A stretch of DNA of 11,497 nucleotides from Physocladia obscura (Eukaryota; Chytridiomycota; Chytridiomycetes; Chytridiales; Chytriomycetaceae), in assembly GCA_027596945.1 (NCBI GenBank), contig JADGJH010001178.1:1-11497 (forward strand), in the 5' to 3' direction. Position numbers and translations under genes: made by a program. How positions within the stretch are numbered: position 1 is the first letter of the stretch; each line of letters starts with the position of its first letter. This document shows, one piece after another, positions 1-9,489 of the stretch. The notes beneath the pieces were generated by a model, which had not been told where the DNA came from, ran no database searches, and saw nothing but the letters and a program-made list of their open reading frames with translations.

Positions 1-63
1 TTTTTTTACTCGCTTCCTCTCATTCCGGTATAAAGATTCACTTGTCTTCAAACATGTACTCAC

Positions 64-1217
64 CACTCCTCTTTCAATTCTGGGGAACCCAAAACTTCCT
101 TGACAATCCTGGGACCACTGAGCGGAGGATTCGAGTACATTGGCCTGACGAGAATCTTGATTTGAGAGTCGACACGCTTTGCCTCATCTTTATCGGCAAC
201 AACAATGGAAAACAGACCGACGCGCTCTCCATATAGACCCAAATTTTTGGCAAACGACTGTGCAAGTAGGATATTATGGCCTTCGGCAACAAACAGACGA
301 ACGGCAAAGGCGTCCTTGGCAGGGGAACCGGACGCAAAACCTTGGTAAGCCATGTCGAAAAAGGCCACGTGCTTTTTGCGTTTAAAAAGGTCACTGAGCT
401 CGCGCCATTGAGATTCAGTGGGATCAACACCGGTGGGGTTGTGGGCACAGGCGTGCAGGAGGACGAGAGATTCGTCAGGGATGCTTGTGAGGTCTTCTTT
501 CAGGCCAGCAAAGTCGAGGGCGATTGTGTTTTTGTCGTAGTAGCGGTATGCGCCAACTTCAAGCTTGGAGTCACGGAAAATGTTGGCGTGGTTTCCCCAA
601 CTGTGCGTTACAATTTAGTTATTATCTTAATAAACGCGAAACGGAAAAAAAGAGAAAAAAATTTTGGTAGGAATACTTACGAAGGAGTAGGCAAATAAAT
701 CTTCTTTCCGCCGTTTCCGGTGTACCATCGTGAGAGAAACTCGCCGCCAATACGCAGGGCGCCGGTTCCGGACAGTGACTGAGAGGTGACAAGGCGTGCC
801 TGGGTGAGCGCGGGCGAGTCTTCGCCGTACGCGAGCTGAGCGGCGAGCGCGTTGTAAGCGGCCAGGCCGGTGATGCCCAGGTACTCCTTGTCGTTGTTTG
901 CGCTTGCAATACGCTGCTCGGCCTGCTTTACGCACGAGAGAACGTACGGCTTGTTGTTGTCGTCACGGTACGCTCCCACCCCAAGGTTGATCTTTTTTGG
1001 CGACGCGTCAGCTCGGAAAGCCTCGCTAACTCCAAGAATTGGATCCGGCGGGCCTGTCAAAGAAGTATTCTTGTTAGTGATTTTATCTAAACCAACACCA
1101 ACTTCGACTCTAACCTTGTGGAACCTTTGCCCACTGCGAAACACTTCGTTTTGTCGTCGTCAAATTTAGCGTACGTAGGGACGAAACTTTGTACGCTGAT
1201 GTTGCGAGCCTGTGCAT
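64..1217 (-). CDS. AAT1/GOT2: Mitochondrial aspartate aminotransferase, C-terminus beyond window
   Basis: PLP enzyme that interconverts aspartate/2-oxoglutarate and oxaloacetate/glutamate, as in the malate-aspartate shuttle. Three exons read in phase: 1217-1115, 1053-681 and 600-64, with introns 1114-1054 (donor GTTAGA, acceptor GACAG) and 680-601 (GTAAGT, CACAG). A further donor GTGAGT at 63-58 shows the gene continues to the left. The ATG at 1215-1217 opens a basic, Ser/Thr/Arg-rich leader of about 30 residues lacking acidic residues, typical of a mitochondrial presequence, followed by GPPDPILGV, which starts the family's conserved core. Also visible are GVGAYRDDN, HACAHNPTGVDPT, DMAYQGFASG and SFAKNLGLYGERVG. 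The lysine of the last motif (about residue 277, at 246-248) is the Schiff-base lysine of the family. About 337 of an expected 420-430 residues are present. Exons are GC- and CpG-rich while introns are AT-rich. The reading frame is intact. Confidence 0.96.
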
Positions 1218-1575
1218 TGTCTTTCTGTTGTTTTTTGTTTTCAAAATTATTAACGATTCATTCTCAAATCGAAGTTGCAGGGCAAGTCGGAAATGAGTCA
1301 CCACATTGGTATGAATCAGATTAATTTTCGATATTAATTTTGCTACAGCTTGATCATCTTCACTAACCTGAACGTGTTTATTGTTTATGAGGCTGTGTTG
1401 AAAAAAAAGTGAAAAAAGTGAAAAAAGTGAAAGAAAAAAAAAATTCAAATCACAAAACCCTCATGGGCTGATTAATAATTCTTCGACTTGTACAGATTGT
1501 TATTTTTTTTTATTATTTTTTCAGTGTCTAATTGGTCCGATCATGGCATGAACTCAATTTCTGGAAACACGTCGA
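1218..1575. other. Intergenic DNA between aspartate aminotransferase 5' end and F-box gene stop
   Basis: No gene is supported here. The part next to 1217 should hold the promoter and 5' leader of the aminotransferase, and the part next to 1576 the 3' end of the F-box/LRR gene. On the minus strand, AATAAT/AATAAA-like A-rich sequence around 1500-1520 could serve as the polyadenylation region of the F-box gene. A short tandem repeat lies at 1400-1432. An open frame continues upstream of the aminotransferase ATG, but the extra residues are low-complexity and do not improve the presequence. Confidence 0.6.
1400..1432. repeat. Short tandem repeat, 9-base unit GAAAAAAGT
   Basis: About three and a half copies of a unit close to GAAAAAAGT; the first copy has two extra A residues. 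It lies in the upstream region of the aspartate aminotransferase gene, about 185 bases from its ATG. It is probably a slippage-prone microsatellite with no evident function. Confidence 0.75.
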
Positions 1576-3870
1576 TCAATGCCTGTTATCATGGGTTATC
1601 ACATTAAAACGACGACCCTTCAAAAAAAAAAAAAAGAAAAAAAGATAGGTTATGGCTTACCAAACGAGCTTCATCTCCAACCATTGAAAATGAAACAACA
1701 GCTTTTTTTAGTCCACGGTTCATAGCGGAAACAATTTGGACCACTGTTCTGTCTCCCAAAGAATTACAGCCCATAAATTCAATTCTTCTCAGCCTAACAC
1801 ACCCAATCAATGCAGGCTCATTCACTTCATAAATCACCAGCCCCGTCTGTGCCGCAATAGTCTCGTTCAAAATCATTTCCTGAGTGACTTGTCCTCCAAA
1901 CTCGACAACATCAAAATCTTCCAATGAATCAACAAACTCATAATCATCGTCATCATCTGTGCCACTCTCTTCAAAATTGTTGCATTTGACATCGTCTTCC
2001 TGCTCTGGAGTAACGACAGTCTCAACCAACTCTCTCCACGCACTCTTTTTTCGCGCCATCGAAACCAGCGGCCGCACCGCGCGTAACTCTTTCATATCTC
2101 TTAAAACCAGTGTTTCCAGTCTCCCAAATCGATGCCCCACGAAATTTGCCACGTCGCGACACTTTGTTAAACCCACGCACGTCAACGAAACTAAATTCGC
2201 ACAGCAAAACTGGCCAATGGCTAAAACACCGAAATCAGACAAATTCAAACTTGGCCCCAGCTCGAGATGCTGTAATGTTTTACTCATTGCCTGTATAATT
2301 ATAATGAAGCTGCTGTCCGTCAATGTGTGGGCCTCTGAAATTGAGAATGATGTAATGTGAGATATCACCAGCGGGGATGTTAGCGTTTCGAGAAATATCG
2401 GCGTGTCAATGTTTCCTGTAGAACTGTGTAGGCCAATGTGAGATAGACGCATTTGACGGCGGCTGTTGCTGTTGTTGTCATGTTGGTTGGTTTGGACCGG
2501 TGGTTGTTCTGACTCTGATTCTGATTCGGAAAAGATTGTTTCTAGTGGCGGCGGTGGGGGCTGCGGGACTGTTAGTAGCGCAGCGAAGGCAATCGGTTGC
2601 AGATTCATCAGTCCATGTAGTTCTAGCGACGTGAGATTTGTGGAATGTTCTGCAAGAGTAAGAGCTAGTTCTGAACCGCGAAACACACCAACACCTCTGC
2701 TGCTAGAGAATGGTGCGCGTGTTGAACGCAAATCTCCTAAATGGAGTTTCGTGAGTAGTGGAAGCGCTTTCACAATGTTGCAAATATCTCTTTCAGTCAG
2801 CGTGTGAATTCCAGCAAGTGATACTGACTCTAGATTAGGAGCATTACGAACAAGTACTGTCAAAGACTCAATGGAAAGGTCTGGAGACCACGATATTTTC
2901 AGTGACTTGAGATTTTGGAGGCGGATTTCTTGTTTGTTGTAGGTGGTGGTAGTCGCAGAATTCTTGACATTACTTGCGCTTGACCAGCGGCGTAAAATAT
3001 GTGAAGTAGAGGCCATAGATTGAGTTGACACATATCTTGCTGATGCGGTATTGCTGAAACGTCGCTTTATAGCTGGACTTGTTGGTGCAGATTTGGAAAC
3101 TACAAAATCCATTTCAAATTCTGGAAACGGTTGAATCGATACGGAGTCAACGACCAGATCCTCTAAAAGACGACATGATGAAATCAATTTCATCCAGTTC
3201 TCTGCTGTAATTAAACACGAGAGATTTGAAAGCTTCAGAGTTCGAATAAAACTCGCATAATTATGCATAGAAACTGGTTTTTGCAGTGGAGCACGAAGAC
3301 AGGTGTCGACGAATCGGAGCCATTTAAAATTATCATTGACTATTGTGTGTTTCCAATACTTTTTAATTGCTGCAGCGTGCCACCTGTTATTTCATCAGTG
3401 AAATTCTGAAACATCACAAATAAAAATAAAAATGAAGGTATTTACTTCTTGTCAACGCCCAATAGCGAGTACATTGCTGTTTTTTTGTTCTCTTCAATGT
3501 AAGAAATCAGATGCATTACAGTCTCCTGCGGTAGATTCCCACTTTTCTGTTTGCCATCTTCTCCTGGCGTCACAGATGATGGTGATGACGATGATGATAA
3601 ACTATGCCAAAGCTGTGACGCTAATGCGATTATAGATTCAATACTAGCTTTTTTCAATGAAGATAGACCGCCGTTGGTGTTGACGGCAGAACTTTCTGCG
3701 GCGCTGAAGTACATTGTTTCACTCATGGTTCTGGTTTCGTCGTCGTCGTCGTCGTCTGATGAATCATTTGCATGCGAAACAACGGGATCTTGCGGAGGAA
3801 AAACTGGCGTGGGCAAGTCTGTGTGCGGCTGCGATGAATTTTTTGGATTGATATCCTTCAAATATACCAT
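1576..3870 (-). CDS. F-box and leucine-rich-repeat protein
   Basis: Probable substrate-recognition subunit of an SCF ubiquitin ligase. I join three exons: 3870-3446, 3383-1661 and 1617-1576. They total 2190 bases, an exact multiple of three, giving 729 residues. Intron 1 (3445-3384, GTAAAT to AACAG) cuts through the F-box. The joined product reads LPQETVMHLISYIEENKK (residues 113-130), then LLGVDKKWHAAAIKKYW, a classic F-box ending in the conserved Trp. An acceptor 24 bases earlier (TTTCAG at about 3408) leads straight to a stop, so the later site is preferred. Intron 2 (1660-1618) is only 43 bases; splicing it gives a short basic tail ending at TGA 1576-1578. After the F-box come irregular LRRs of the AMN1/cysteine-containing type (LESVSLAGIHTLTERDI, LTKLHLGDL, LTSLELHGLMNL, LQHLELGPSLNLSDFG, LRRIEFMGCNSLGDRT). 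Acidic tracts occur near residue 40 and between LRRs, and a Ser run near residue 92. Substrate is unknown. The start is the ATG at 3868-3870; the first ~110 residues look disordered. Confidence 0.85.
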
Positions 3871-4014
3871 AATTGTGATGAATTTTTTTTTGTTTTCAAA
3901 AGCTGAAACATTGGGGAGTTTTCATAAAATAAAGCTTGCACAAGAAAAAAGCAAGATATTTTTGGATATATTCTTTGTATGTAAAAAAACAAAAATGAAA
4001 ACAAAAAAAAAAAA
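3871..4014. other. Short A-rich gap between two minus-strand genes
   Basis: Only 144 bases separate the methyltransferase stop from the F-box gene ATG, so it must hold the 3' end of one and the promoter/leader of the other. On the plus strand it is rich in A runs. No specific element was recognised. Confidence 0.5.
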
Positions 4015-5166
4015 TCACTTTTTAACTTGAAAATAAAAAGCTCTGCAGAGCAAAAATGTTCTGTTCTCAACATACTCCAAGAGACAGTTCTCAATGAGAT
4101 CGTGATATTCTTCGCGTGTAATACCCATAGCTTTGTGCATCCAGTCCTCTAACCCATGCAATGCAGCTCTGCTGTTTCGTCCACTGAGTTTTCCCAGCGG
4201 CGTGTCGTCATTGAGTGGCCATTGCACAAGTTTAGTTCCTTTGTTTGAAACATTAGTTGCTACTTCGCTTGCATACCATTCTAAATTGGTGGCAGCATAG
4301 CAATCAAGACCGCGTGCTTGCATTGCGCTCAGAATAGATACGCTAATTTTCTGCGCATATGGGCCAGCATTGTAAGTCATTCCATCCGTTTCAACCAACT
4401 CTATCCAACCGCCTGGTTTTGTCACGCGGACAAGTTCTTTCAATGCATCTGGAAACTTGTCTCTTGGTACACCCATAACAAGAAAACGCTGGTGGACATA
4501 ATCGAAGGTATTGTCTTCGTCTATGTTGGAAAAAAAAAAAATTCAACAAAAAAAGAAATATAAAACGGAATTCAATTAAAATCTCACAAGGAAGACGATC
4601 CAACACATTCCCGAACTTGATTTTTATGCCGCTATTTCCAGCACTGTCTGCTGTCAAGTTTTCAGCAATGTCAACGCCATGATAGTCGCCGAAAGGATTA
4701 CTTTTGCTGAGGCTTTCCAACCAGAATCCTTTGGCGCAACCAACATCGAGAACTTTTGCACCATCACGTTTGACCAATTCTTTTGCTTCCGGGCAGACGA
4801 TATCTCTAAGATTATAGTAAACTAACAAAGTCATTAATTTGATTAAACATACCCCTCAAATCTGGCACGGCAAATGTAATGCTGCGTTTCCAAACGATTC
4901 TGTTCGATTTCATCGCTGGGAAGTATATAATCGCTATCCTTATTAGCATGATACCCGCGCATATCAGGTTCCCAAGAATCGGGACTGTTTGGATTCCATA
5001 CTTTTGCTTGTAGCTTATTGATTTTCGCCGGTGCAAGCTCTTTGGCACTCGCTGATTTTGGCGAAGCACTTGAAATAGACACCTGTGGAGAATAATCGGT
5101 TGTTCGATTATTCTGAACGGAATTGACGAGCTGTTTCGCGATATTTTTTGACTGATGAGATCCCAT
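4015..5166 (-). CDS. Class I SAM-dependent methyltransferase, possibly N-myristoylated
   Basis: Predicted class I (Rossmann-fold) methyltransferase of the Methyltransf_11/25 type; substrate not predictable. Three exons, 5166-4853, 4805-4588 and 4520-4015, total 1038 bases in phase, giving 345 residues. Introns are 4852-4806 (GTATGT to CTTAG) and 4587-4521 (GTGAGA, long pyrimidine run, CATAG). Motif I is KVLDVGCAKGFW (about residues 122-133), with GCAKG in place of the usual GxGxG. The acidic residue of motif post-I is in YHGVDIAE (Asp150). The joined exons give LPYEDNTFDYVHQRFLVMG, then LVRVTKPGGWIELVE, matching the family's later motifs. I start at the ATG at 5164-5166 because it gives MGSHQSKN, which fits an N-myristoylation consensus (Gly2, Ser6). 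An in-frame ATG 15 codons upstream is possible and would bury that glycine. Residues 2-60 are Ser/Lys/Asn-rich and probably disordered. Confidence 0.88.
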
Positions 5167-5884
5167 TTTTTTTTTTTGCCAATTTGAGTGAGATTGGATT
5201 TCATTGATCACATCACCTACACGCAGCTCATTAAACGAAGACCAACAAAACTATGAAATAAATATTGCGAGTGTAGAATCGACTGACTCCCTTTGATTTG
5301 GTGCTGCTTTATCCAATTTGCCGAGTTTAATAATAAAGTAATTGGATTATGTAAGATCTGAAATTATAGCCATGTTCTTCTTCGATTGCAATTCTCAATA
5401 TATTTAGATCTACAATTATTCCACTAATGGCTACAAACTTGAAATTTTGGAATTATTAAGATTCTCAGAGTCATCCTGATTTAAAAAAAAAATTTTCGGC
5501 ACAAATTTTAACTAAGATAAAGGTGTCTGTGGAATTATATAATTCCAAAAACACTTCTGCATGACTGTAATCCAAAATATTTCTCTTTTTAAAGCACATC
5601 AGTTTAAGCGTCTTAAATAGAGGCAACAAAATATAATTGCCTCATTTCTAAAATTGAACAACACAGTTTAAGAAAATTTCGAGATTTTAAATCTAAACAA
5701 ATCTTGTTAATATGAAATTATAAAACATAATATTAAATTATAAAACATAATATTATATTAAAATTTCTAGATCAGACTGTTAAATGGAAATTGGGTTAAC
5801 CTGGGTGTCTCACTAAGATAAAATAAAAAATACAACAGAAAAAAGATGCGCACCAAAACCTAAATAAAATAAATTTTTTAACAG
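5167..5884. other. AT-rich divergent intergenic region
   Basis: Roughly 700 bases between the ATG of the minus-strand methyltransferase and the first well-supported exon of the plus-strand OB-fold gene. It presumably holds both promoters and the unresolved first exon of the OB gene. It is very AT-rich and no long open frame on either strand has protein-like composition. An ATG at 5784-5786 with a weak donor, spliced to the TTTTTTAACAG acceptor ending at 5884, could supply an in-phase first exon, but the donor (GTCTCA) is poor. Another ATG at 5846 meets a stop after five codons. A perfect 20-base tandem duplication lies at 5715-5754. Confidence 0.5.
5715..5754. repeat. Perfect tandem duplication, two copies of 20 bases
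   Basis: Two identical adjacent copies of AAATTATAAAACATAATATT at 5715-5734 and 5735-5754. The unit is nearly pure AT and contains partly palindromic TAATATTA-like ends across the junction. It may be a recent slippage event. It lies about 130 bases before the first supported exon of the OB-fold gene, so an effect on that promoter is conceivable but not shown. Confidence 0.9.
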
Positions 5885-7543
5885 AGAAAAACTCGACTAC
5901 ACCAAAACAATACAACAGGTGCGCGAAATAATCAAACCCGAGAAACCCAGCAAATCCACAACCGCTACAGCCGCCAGCGCGGCTACCCCGCAATCAAAGA
6001 TCATACTCATTGATCCACACGGCGCTAGATGCATGCTACTGTGTTCCGGACAATATAGCAGCGTGTCTATACTTTTAGCCCGCGGCGATATTATCGGTAT
6101 TCATTTCCCGTACATTCACGCAGATTGTTTTGATGACGCGGCAACACCGACGATAAAGACTGCGGCTGAACCAACGCGAGACGCCGTGCGGGAGATCGAG
6201 TATGGCACGTGGACTGTTTTGGTCCATTTTGGAAGAGACAAGGGGATGAGTGGGAGTTTTGTTGTCGATGATGCAGCGGCGGTGGGTGATTGGACGGCTG
6301 GTGGCCATGAAAATCTGGATGAAAGTGATGAAGATGATGATTGTGATGCAGTTGATTTTTCTTGGGCACCAGAAAAGCTTTTATTTGGGGAAGTTAGAGC
6401 AGGAATGAAAAATATTAGTCTTATCGGGATAATTGTGCATTTGACCCCAAATGTGAGCTGTGTGCGATTTTTTTTTTCTATTTTTCTTCTGATATGTTTG
6501 TTGTTCCTTTTTCTTTTTTTTTTTTCTTATTCAGATACCAATTCAAAAAGGAGACTCTCTATCAGACCGGTTCGGCATCCGTCTTTCAGACCGAACTTCA
6601 ACCTTAACAACCAGTAGTGGCAACAGTGCCGAAAAACACTACAGCGGAAGCAGCAATATTGTTGATGTTACTTTATGGAGTGAGATTGGGCTTGCAAGCA
6701 GGCATCTTCAAATTGGGCAAACTGTTCTCATTCAAAACCTTCGCACCACTCTTATTGGCAAGCCTGATTCTGGAAATAAATGCTATGTGGTCGGAAGTCT
6801 TGACTACGGGACTAAAATTTATTGCCGTAATATACACTATACCCTTTTTTTTTTTTAACCATTTAATTTATACTTTTCTTTATTTTTTCATGGCAGTTTC
6901 AACTTTACTGGGAATTTTGGCGTCACCTGCTATGCTGAAATACAACACACTTGCTGACGCTTTCAATATTGTCCGAGGTGGATTCTCATGCCGCGCTACT
7001 ATTAAAGCATGGCGATGTACAGCCGAATTTCCAAACCTTACAGAATACATTCGTAAGGATTTATATTTATTTTATTTAATTTTTTCTGCAGACGATGCAT
7101 GCAACCGACCCCTAGAATCATCGCCAACAGTTCCCCAACAAAACGCAAATCTATTTTGCAAATTCTGTAATTCCACAGTCCCAGCAGGTGGAGCGTATTA
7201 TTCTCCGATATTTGGGCTGGATCTCGTCGATGACTCTGTACAGTATGCAACAAACAAAAACAGCGCAAGATATGTTGCAACTGCTGCTGCCACCAGTGTT
7301 GGCGGCAGAAAAAACACCAACAGTCTGCAAGTGTTTGTGCACGGGAATATTGCTCAAAAAATTCTTGGAATTGATAAGAAGGGTGTTGGCCACGACGGGA
7401 CTGGAAATTTCGGCAGCTTTCTGAGATATACTGATGCACTTGACGGACTTGTTGGGAAGCAGTATGATTTTCATGTGTCCGTGTATTCTGAGAGACGGAG
7501 TAGTATTGTTTGTCGGCGTGTTGATGCGGTGTTGGCTGTTTGA
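5885..7543 (+). CDS. RPA1-like OB-fold protein, probable ssDNA-binding (MEIOB- or SHLD2-like); first exon unresolved
   Basis: Four exons join in phase: up to 6452, 6535-6826, 6897-7052 and 7092-7543. Introns are 6453-6534 (GTGAGC to TTCAG), 6827-6896 (GTAATA to GGCAG) and 7053-7091 (GTAAGG to TGCAG). Exon 1 is open back to 5868 with a good acceptor ending at 5884 and has no suitable ATG, so an upstream start exon is needed. About 477 residues follow codon 5919. OB-fold-like stretches: KIILIDPHG...LLARGDIIGIHFP near the N-terminus; KNISLIGIIVHL, FGIRLSDRTSTL, NIVDVTLWSE and LQIGQTVLIQNLRT in the middle; and a C-terminal part with SCRATIKAWRC, a CKFC knuckle, YYSPIFGLDLVDDS and LQVFVHGNIAQKILGI. 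An acidic linker (ESDEDDDCD) separates the first two. Serial OB folds plus a zinc-binding C-terminal fold are the plan of RPA1, MEIOB and shieldin subunit 2, pointing to meiotic recombination or DNA-end processing. Which family it belongs to is not settled. Confidence 0.75.
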
Positions 7544-8225
7544 TTGGAATGAATGAAGGCATAGTTTTTATTTCCATCTTTGCGTTGTGTATATATTTGA
7601 CGACAAAGACGGTTTGTTATTAGGGTTGGTTTGCATCAATTAAAATTTTATTTTGCACTCGAAAAAAAATTATTTCCAATCTATTTTCTGAAATCAATAT
7701 AATGCTGTTATTGCCGGCAGTTGTCAATGAGATATCTGTCGTGTTTTAAACCCCAGCTTTCCTGTCATGCTCAATTACCTACCTCAAAAGTGCTCATTTA
7801 TCAATTTATTGATTTGGATATTATTTGAGATGGGAAAGAATTATAACTTTTAACAGTTCGCTTTGGAAGACACTATTTTTTTTTCACAGTTTTTTCTGAG
7901 CGCAACAGCATTATACCCCGACGTAAATCTGATAGAAATAATTTTGAATAATGAAAAAAAACCCCCTTTTCTCCAGCACAAAAAATTTGCACTTCAACTT
8001 TCTTCGAGCCATCACCCATACAATTTTGTCACCATAGCCTCAAGTCTGATTATTCTTGTTTCGAGTAAGGCTTTGTATTGTCTGTGTTGCTTGTTGTTGT
8101 TGCGCATTCGGTAGTAATAAATAATTTTAATTATGAAATGGGTTCTGTTTTTCCTGCCAACCAACACTCATTTTAATGGTGCTTATTATTTTTTTATTTG
8201 AATTGAACCAAAGACTCATTCAATG
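7544..8225. other. Convergent intergenic region, no gene supported
   Basis: It lies between the stops of the plus-strand OB-fold gene and the minus-strand coiled-coil gene, so it should contain two 3' ends. On the minus strand, AAATAAAAAAATAATAA near 8185-8200 could be the polyadenylation region of the coiled-coil gene. A plus-strand open frame at 7863-8114 is composed of Leu/Ile/Ser and Lys runs, begins in poly-T-rich DNA and shows no family resemblance, so I leave it out. Confidence 0.55.
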
Positions 8226-8760
8226 TTAGCTTCCTTGGATTTTTCTGATTGACCTGAATTGTTTTCTAGAAATTTTGTAATGATCCTCCCCCATCTTTAC
8301 ATAATGGCTACGATTTGAAGTTGCTTCGGCAAGATCGTTTTTTAGCTGTTGCTGCTGGTTTTCTTTTGCTGCTTGGTGCGGGACTCCTTGTCGTGTTTGC
8401 TGATCCATAAAGCGGGCTTCGATATTGCAAGTTGTAGATCTGCTATTGTCCAAGAGACGCAATGCGTTTTTTTCAAGCTCTTTTGTTGTGGCTTCCAGTG
8501 CCAGTTTCTCGTATTTTTTGCACTTATCGCGCTCCTCGTCATGCTCGCGCTGTAATTGATAGTTCCATTTGCCTGTATAATCCAATCCTTGTCGCACTTC
8601 TTGATCGATAATACGGGCCTCGATGTCTCGGATCTCTTCTCTGGCAGCATTCAGAAGACGAATAGAGTTTACTAGCCTGAATTCTACCGTGGCATTGAGC
8701 GCATTCTGTTCTAACCTCGTGCTCCTTTCCTGTGCCTCTTTAAGCCGATCTTCCAATGTG
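8226..8760 (-). CDS. Alpha-helical/coiled-coil protein with 67-residue internal repeat, 5' end missing
   Basis: I do not recognise the family. The supported part is one 3' exon from 8760 to the TAA at 8226-8228, giving 177 complete residues that begin TLEDRLKEAQERS after an acceptor TTTATTTAG ending at 8761. The protein is rich in Glu, Lys, Arg, Gln and Ala, with heptad-like Leu spacing and no predicted membrane segment in the exon. It holds two gap-free copies of a 67-residue unit: ALNAT...RLLNAAR...DIEARIIDQEVRQG and ALEAT...RLLDNSR...NIEARFMDQQTRQG. A further partial copy may follow near the C-terminus. The frame is open upstream to a GTG at 8867, with a hydrophobic stretch, but that part reads through the acceptor and has no ATG. 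No plus-strand CAT (a minus-strand ATG) occurs from 8761 to 9143, so the start exon is remote or lost. The exon itself is intact and uses CpG-containing codons like the host genes. Confidence 0.6.
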
Positions 8761-8921
8761 CTAAATAAAACAAAGGTTTGCAGCAATTCTAAAATTCGTT
8801 TATGAACACAAAAAAGCGGGGAAATAAATACAAATAATATGAATGAAAGAATTGATTGTTTTGGCACTATTTTCTTATTTTTTATTCTTTGCTATTATTT
8901 TCTTTTGTATTGATTCTCTCG

Positions 8922-8963
8922 TTTTTTTTTTGTTTTTTTTTTCCCCCCAAAAAAATTTTTTTT
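8922..8963. repeat. Homopolymer block T10-G-T10-C6-A7-T8
   Basis: Consecutive runs of ten T, one G, ten T, six C, seven A and eight T. The A7-T8 part is self-complementary. No coding or splice role is apparent. Run lengths in such blocks are prone to sequencing and assembly error. Confidence 0.85.
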
Positions 8964-9489
8964 GTTGAAATAATAAAAAATAAAAATGAATTGTTGAGAA
9001 GCGCTGGCGGGAGTGTGGGAGACGCAGGAGCAGGGCCTTGAGGAGTCAGTCGGTTGAGGACAGATGATGGAAGAGATTTCAAGGAGGAAAAGGAATTATT
9101 TTATTTTTGGAACAAAACAGAGTTAAAAAGTGATCCACAGTCACATTCCAACAGGAATTACTCGATCCCTAAGTCTATTGAGTCTGTCTATAAATTTGGT
9201 TCAAAGGCAAATAAAAATATAAAAAAAGACGTCAACTGTTCAATGTCAAAATTTAATATGTAATATTTCACATCAATGTGCTTATGAATACAATAATAAT
9301 AATTTGAACCATGGACTGAAATCAGTATACCCCACCCCACAGTCATGAATATTGCCATCCATCAACTGTTTGCAACTAACCTCACATTATTTACAGTAGA
9401 CAAAAAAATTGCCAGACAGCATATTGTGAAAATATACTCAATCTCAGCAACTTCTTGAGCACGTTTAGTGAATGTCTTCATTAAGAAAA

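Noticed and set aside
276..698. Plus-strand open frames inside the aminotransferase, F-box and methyltransferase genes (276-698, 1959-2360, 2466-2807, 3551-4030)
   Set aside because: They are antisense to well-supported exons and show no family motifs of their own.
1400..1432. Tandem repeat as a CRISPR-like array
   Set aside because: The 9-base units have no spacers and the sequence is a simple A-rich microsatellite in a eukaryotic context.
1604..1660. C-terminal SFFLFFFFEGSSF extension of the F-box/LRR protein
   Set aside because: It is a read-through of a 43-base intron with a GTAAGC donor and a pyrimidine-rich tract; splicing gives a non-hydrophobic tail and keeps the total length a multiple of three.
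6617..7543. A single long plus-strand open frame beginning in exon 2 of the OB-fold gene
   Set aside because: Its first part reads exon 2 in the wrong frame and translates an intron rich in poly-T. Splicing at 6827-6896 and 7053-7091 joins the correct frame of exon 2 to the last two exons.
7863..8114. An 83-codon plus-strand open frame in the convergent intergenic region
   Set aside because: Low-complexity composition, poor start context, no recognisable motif and no splice support.
8763..8867. Hydrophobic N-terminal signal-anchor for the coiled-coil protein (SILSFILFVFISPLFC)
   Set aside because: The frame has no ATG there, only GTG, and the stretch lies upstream of a good splice acceptor, so it is more likely translated intron.
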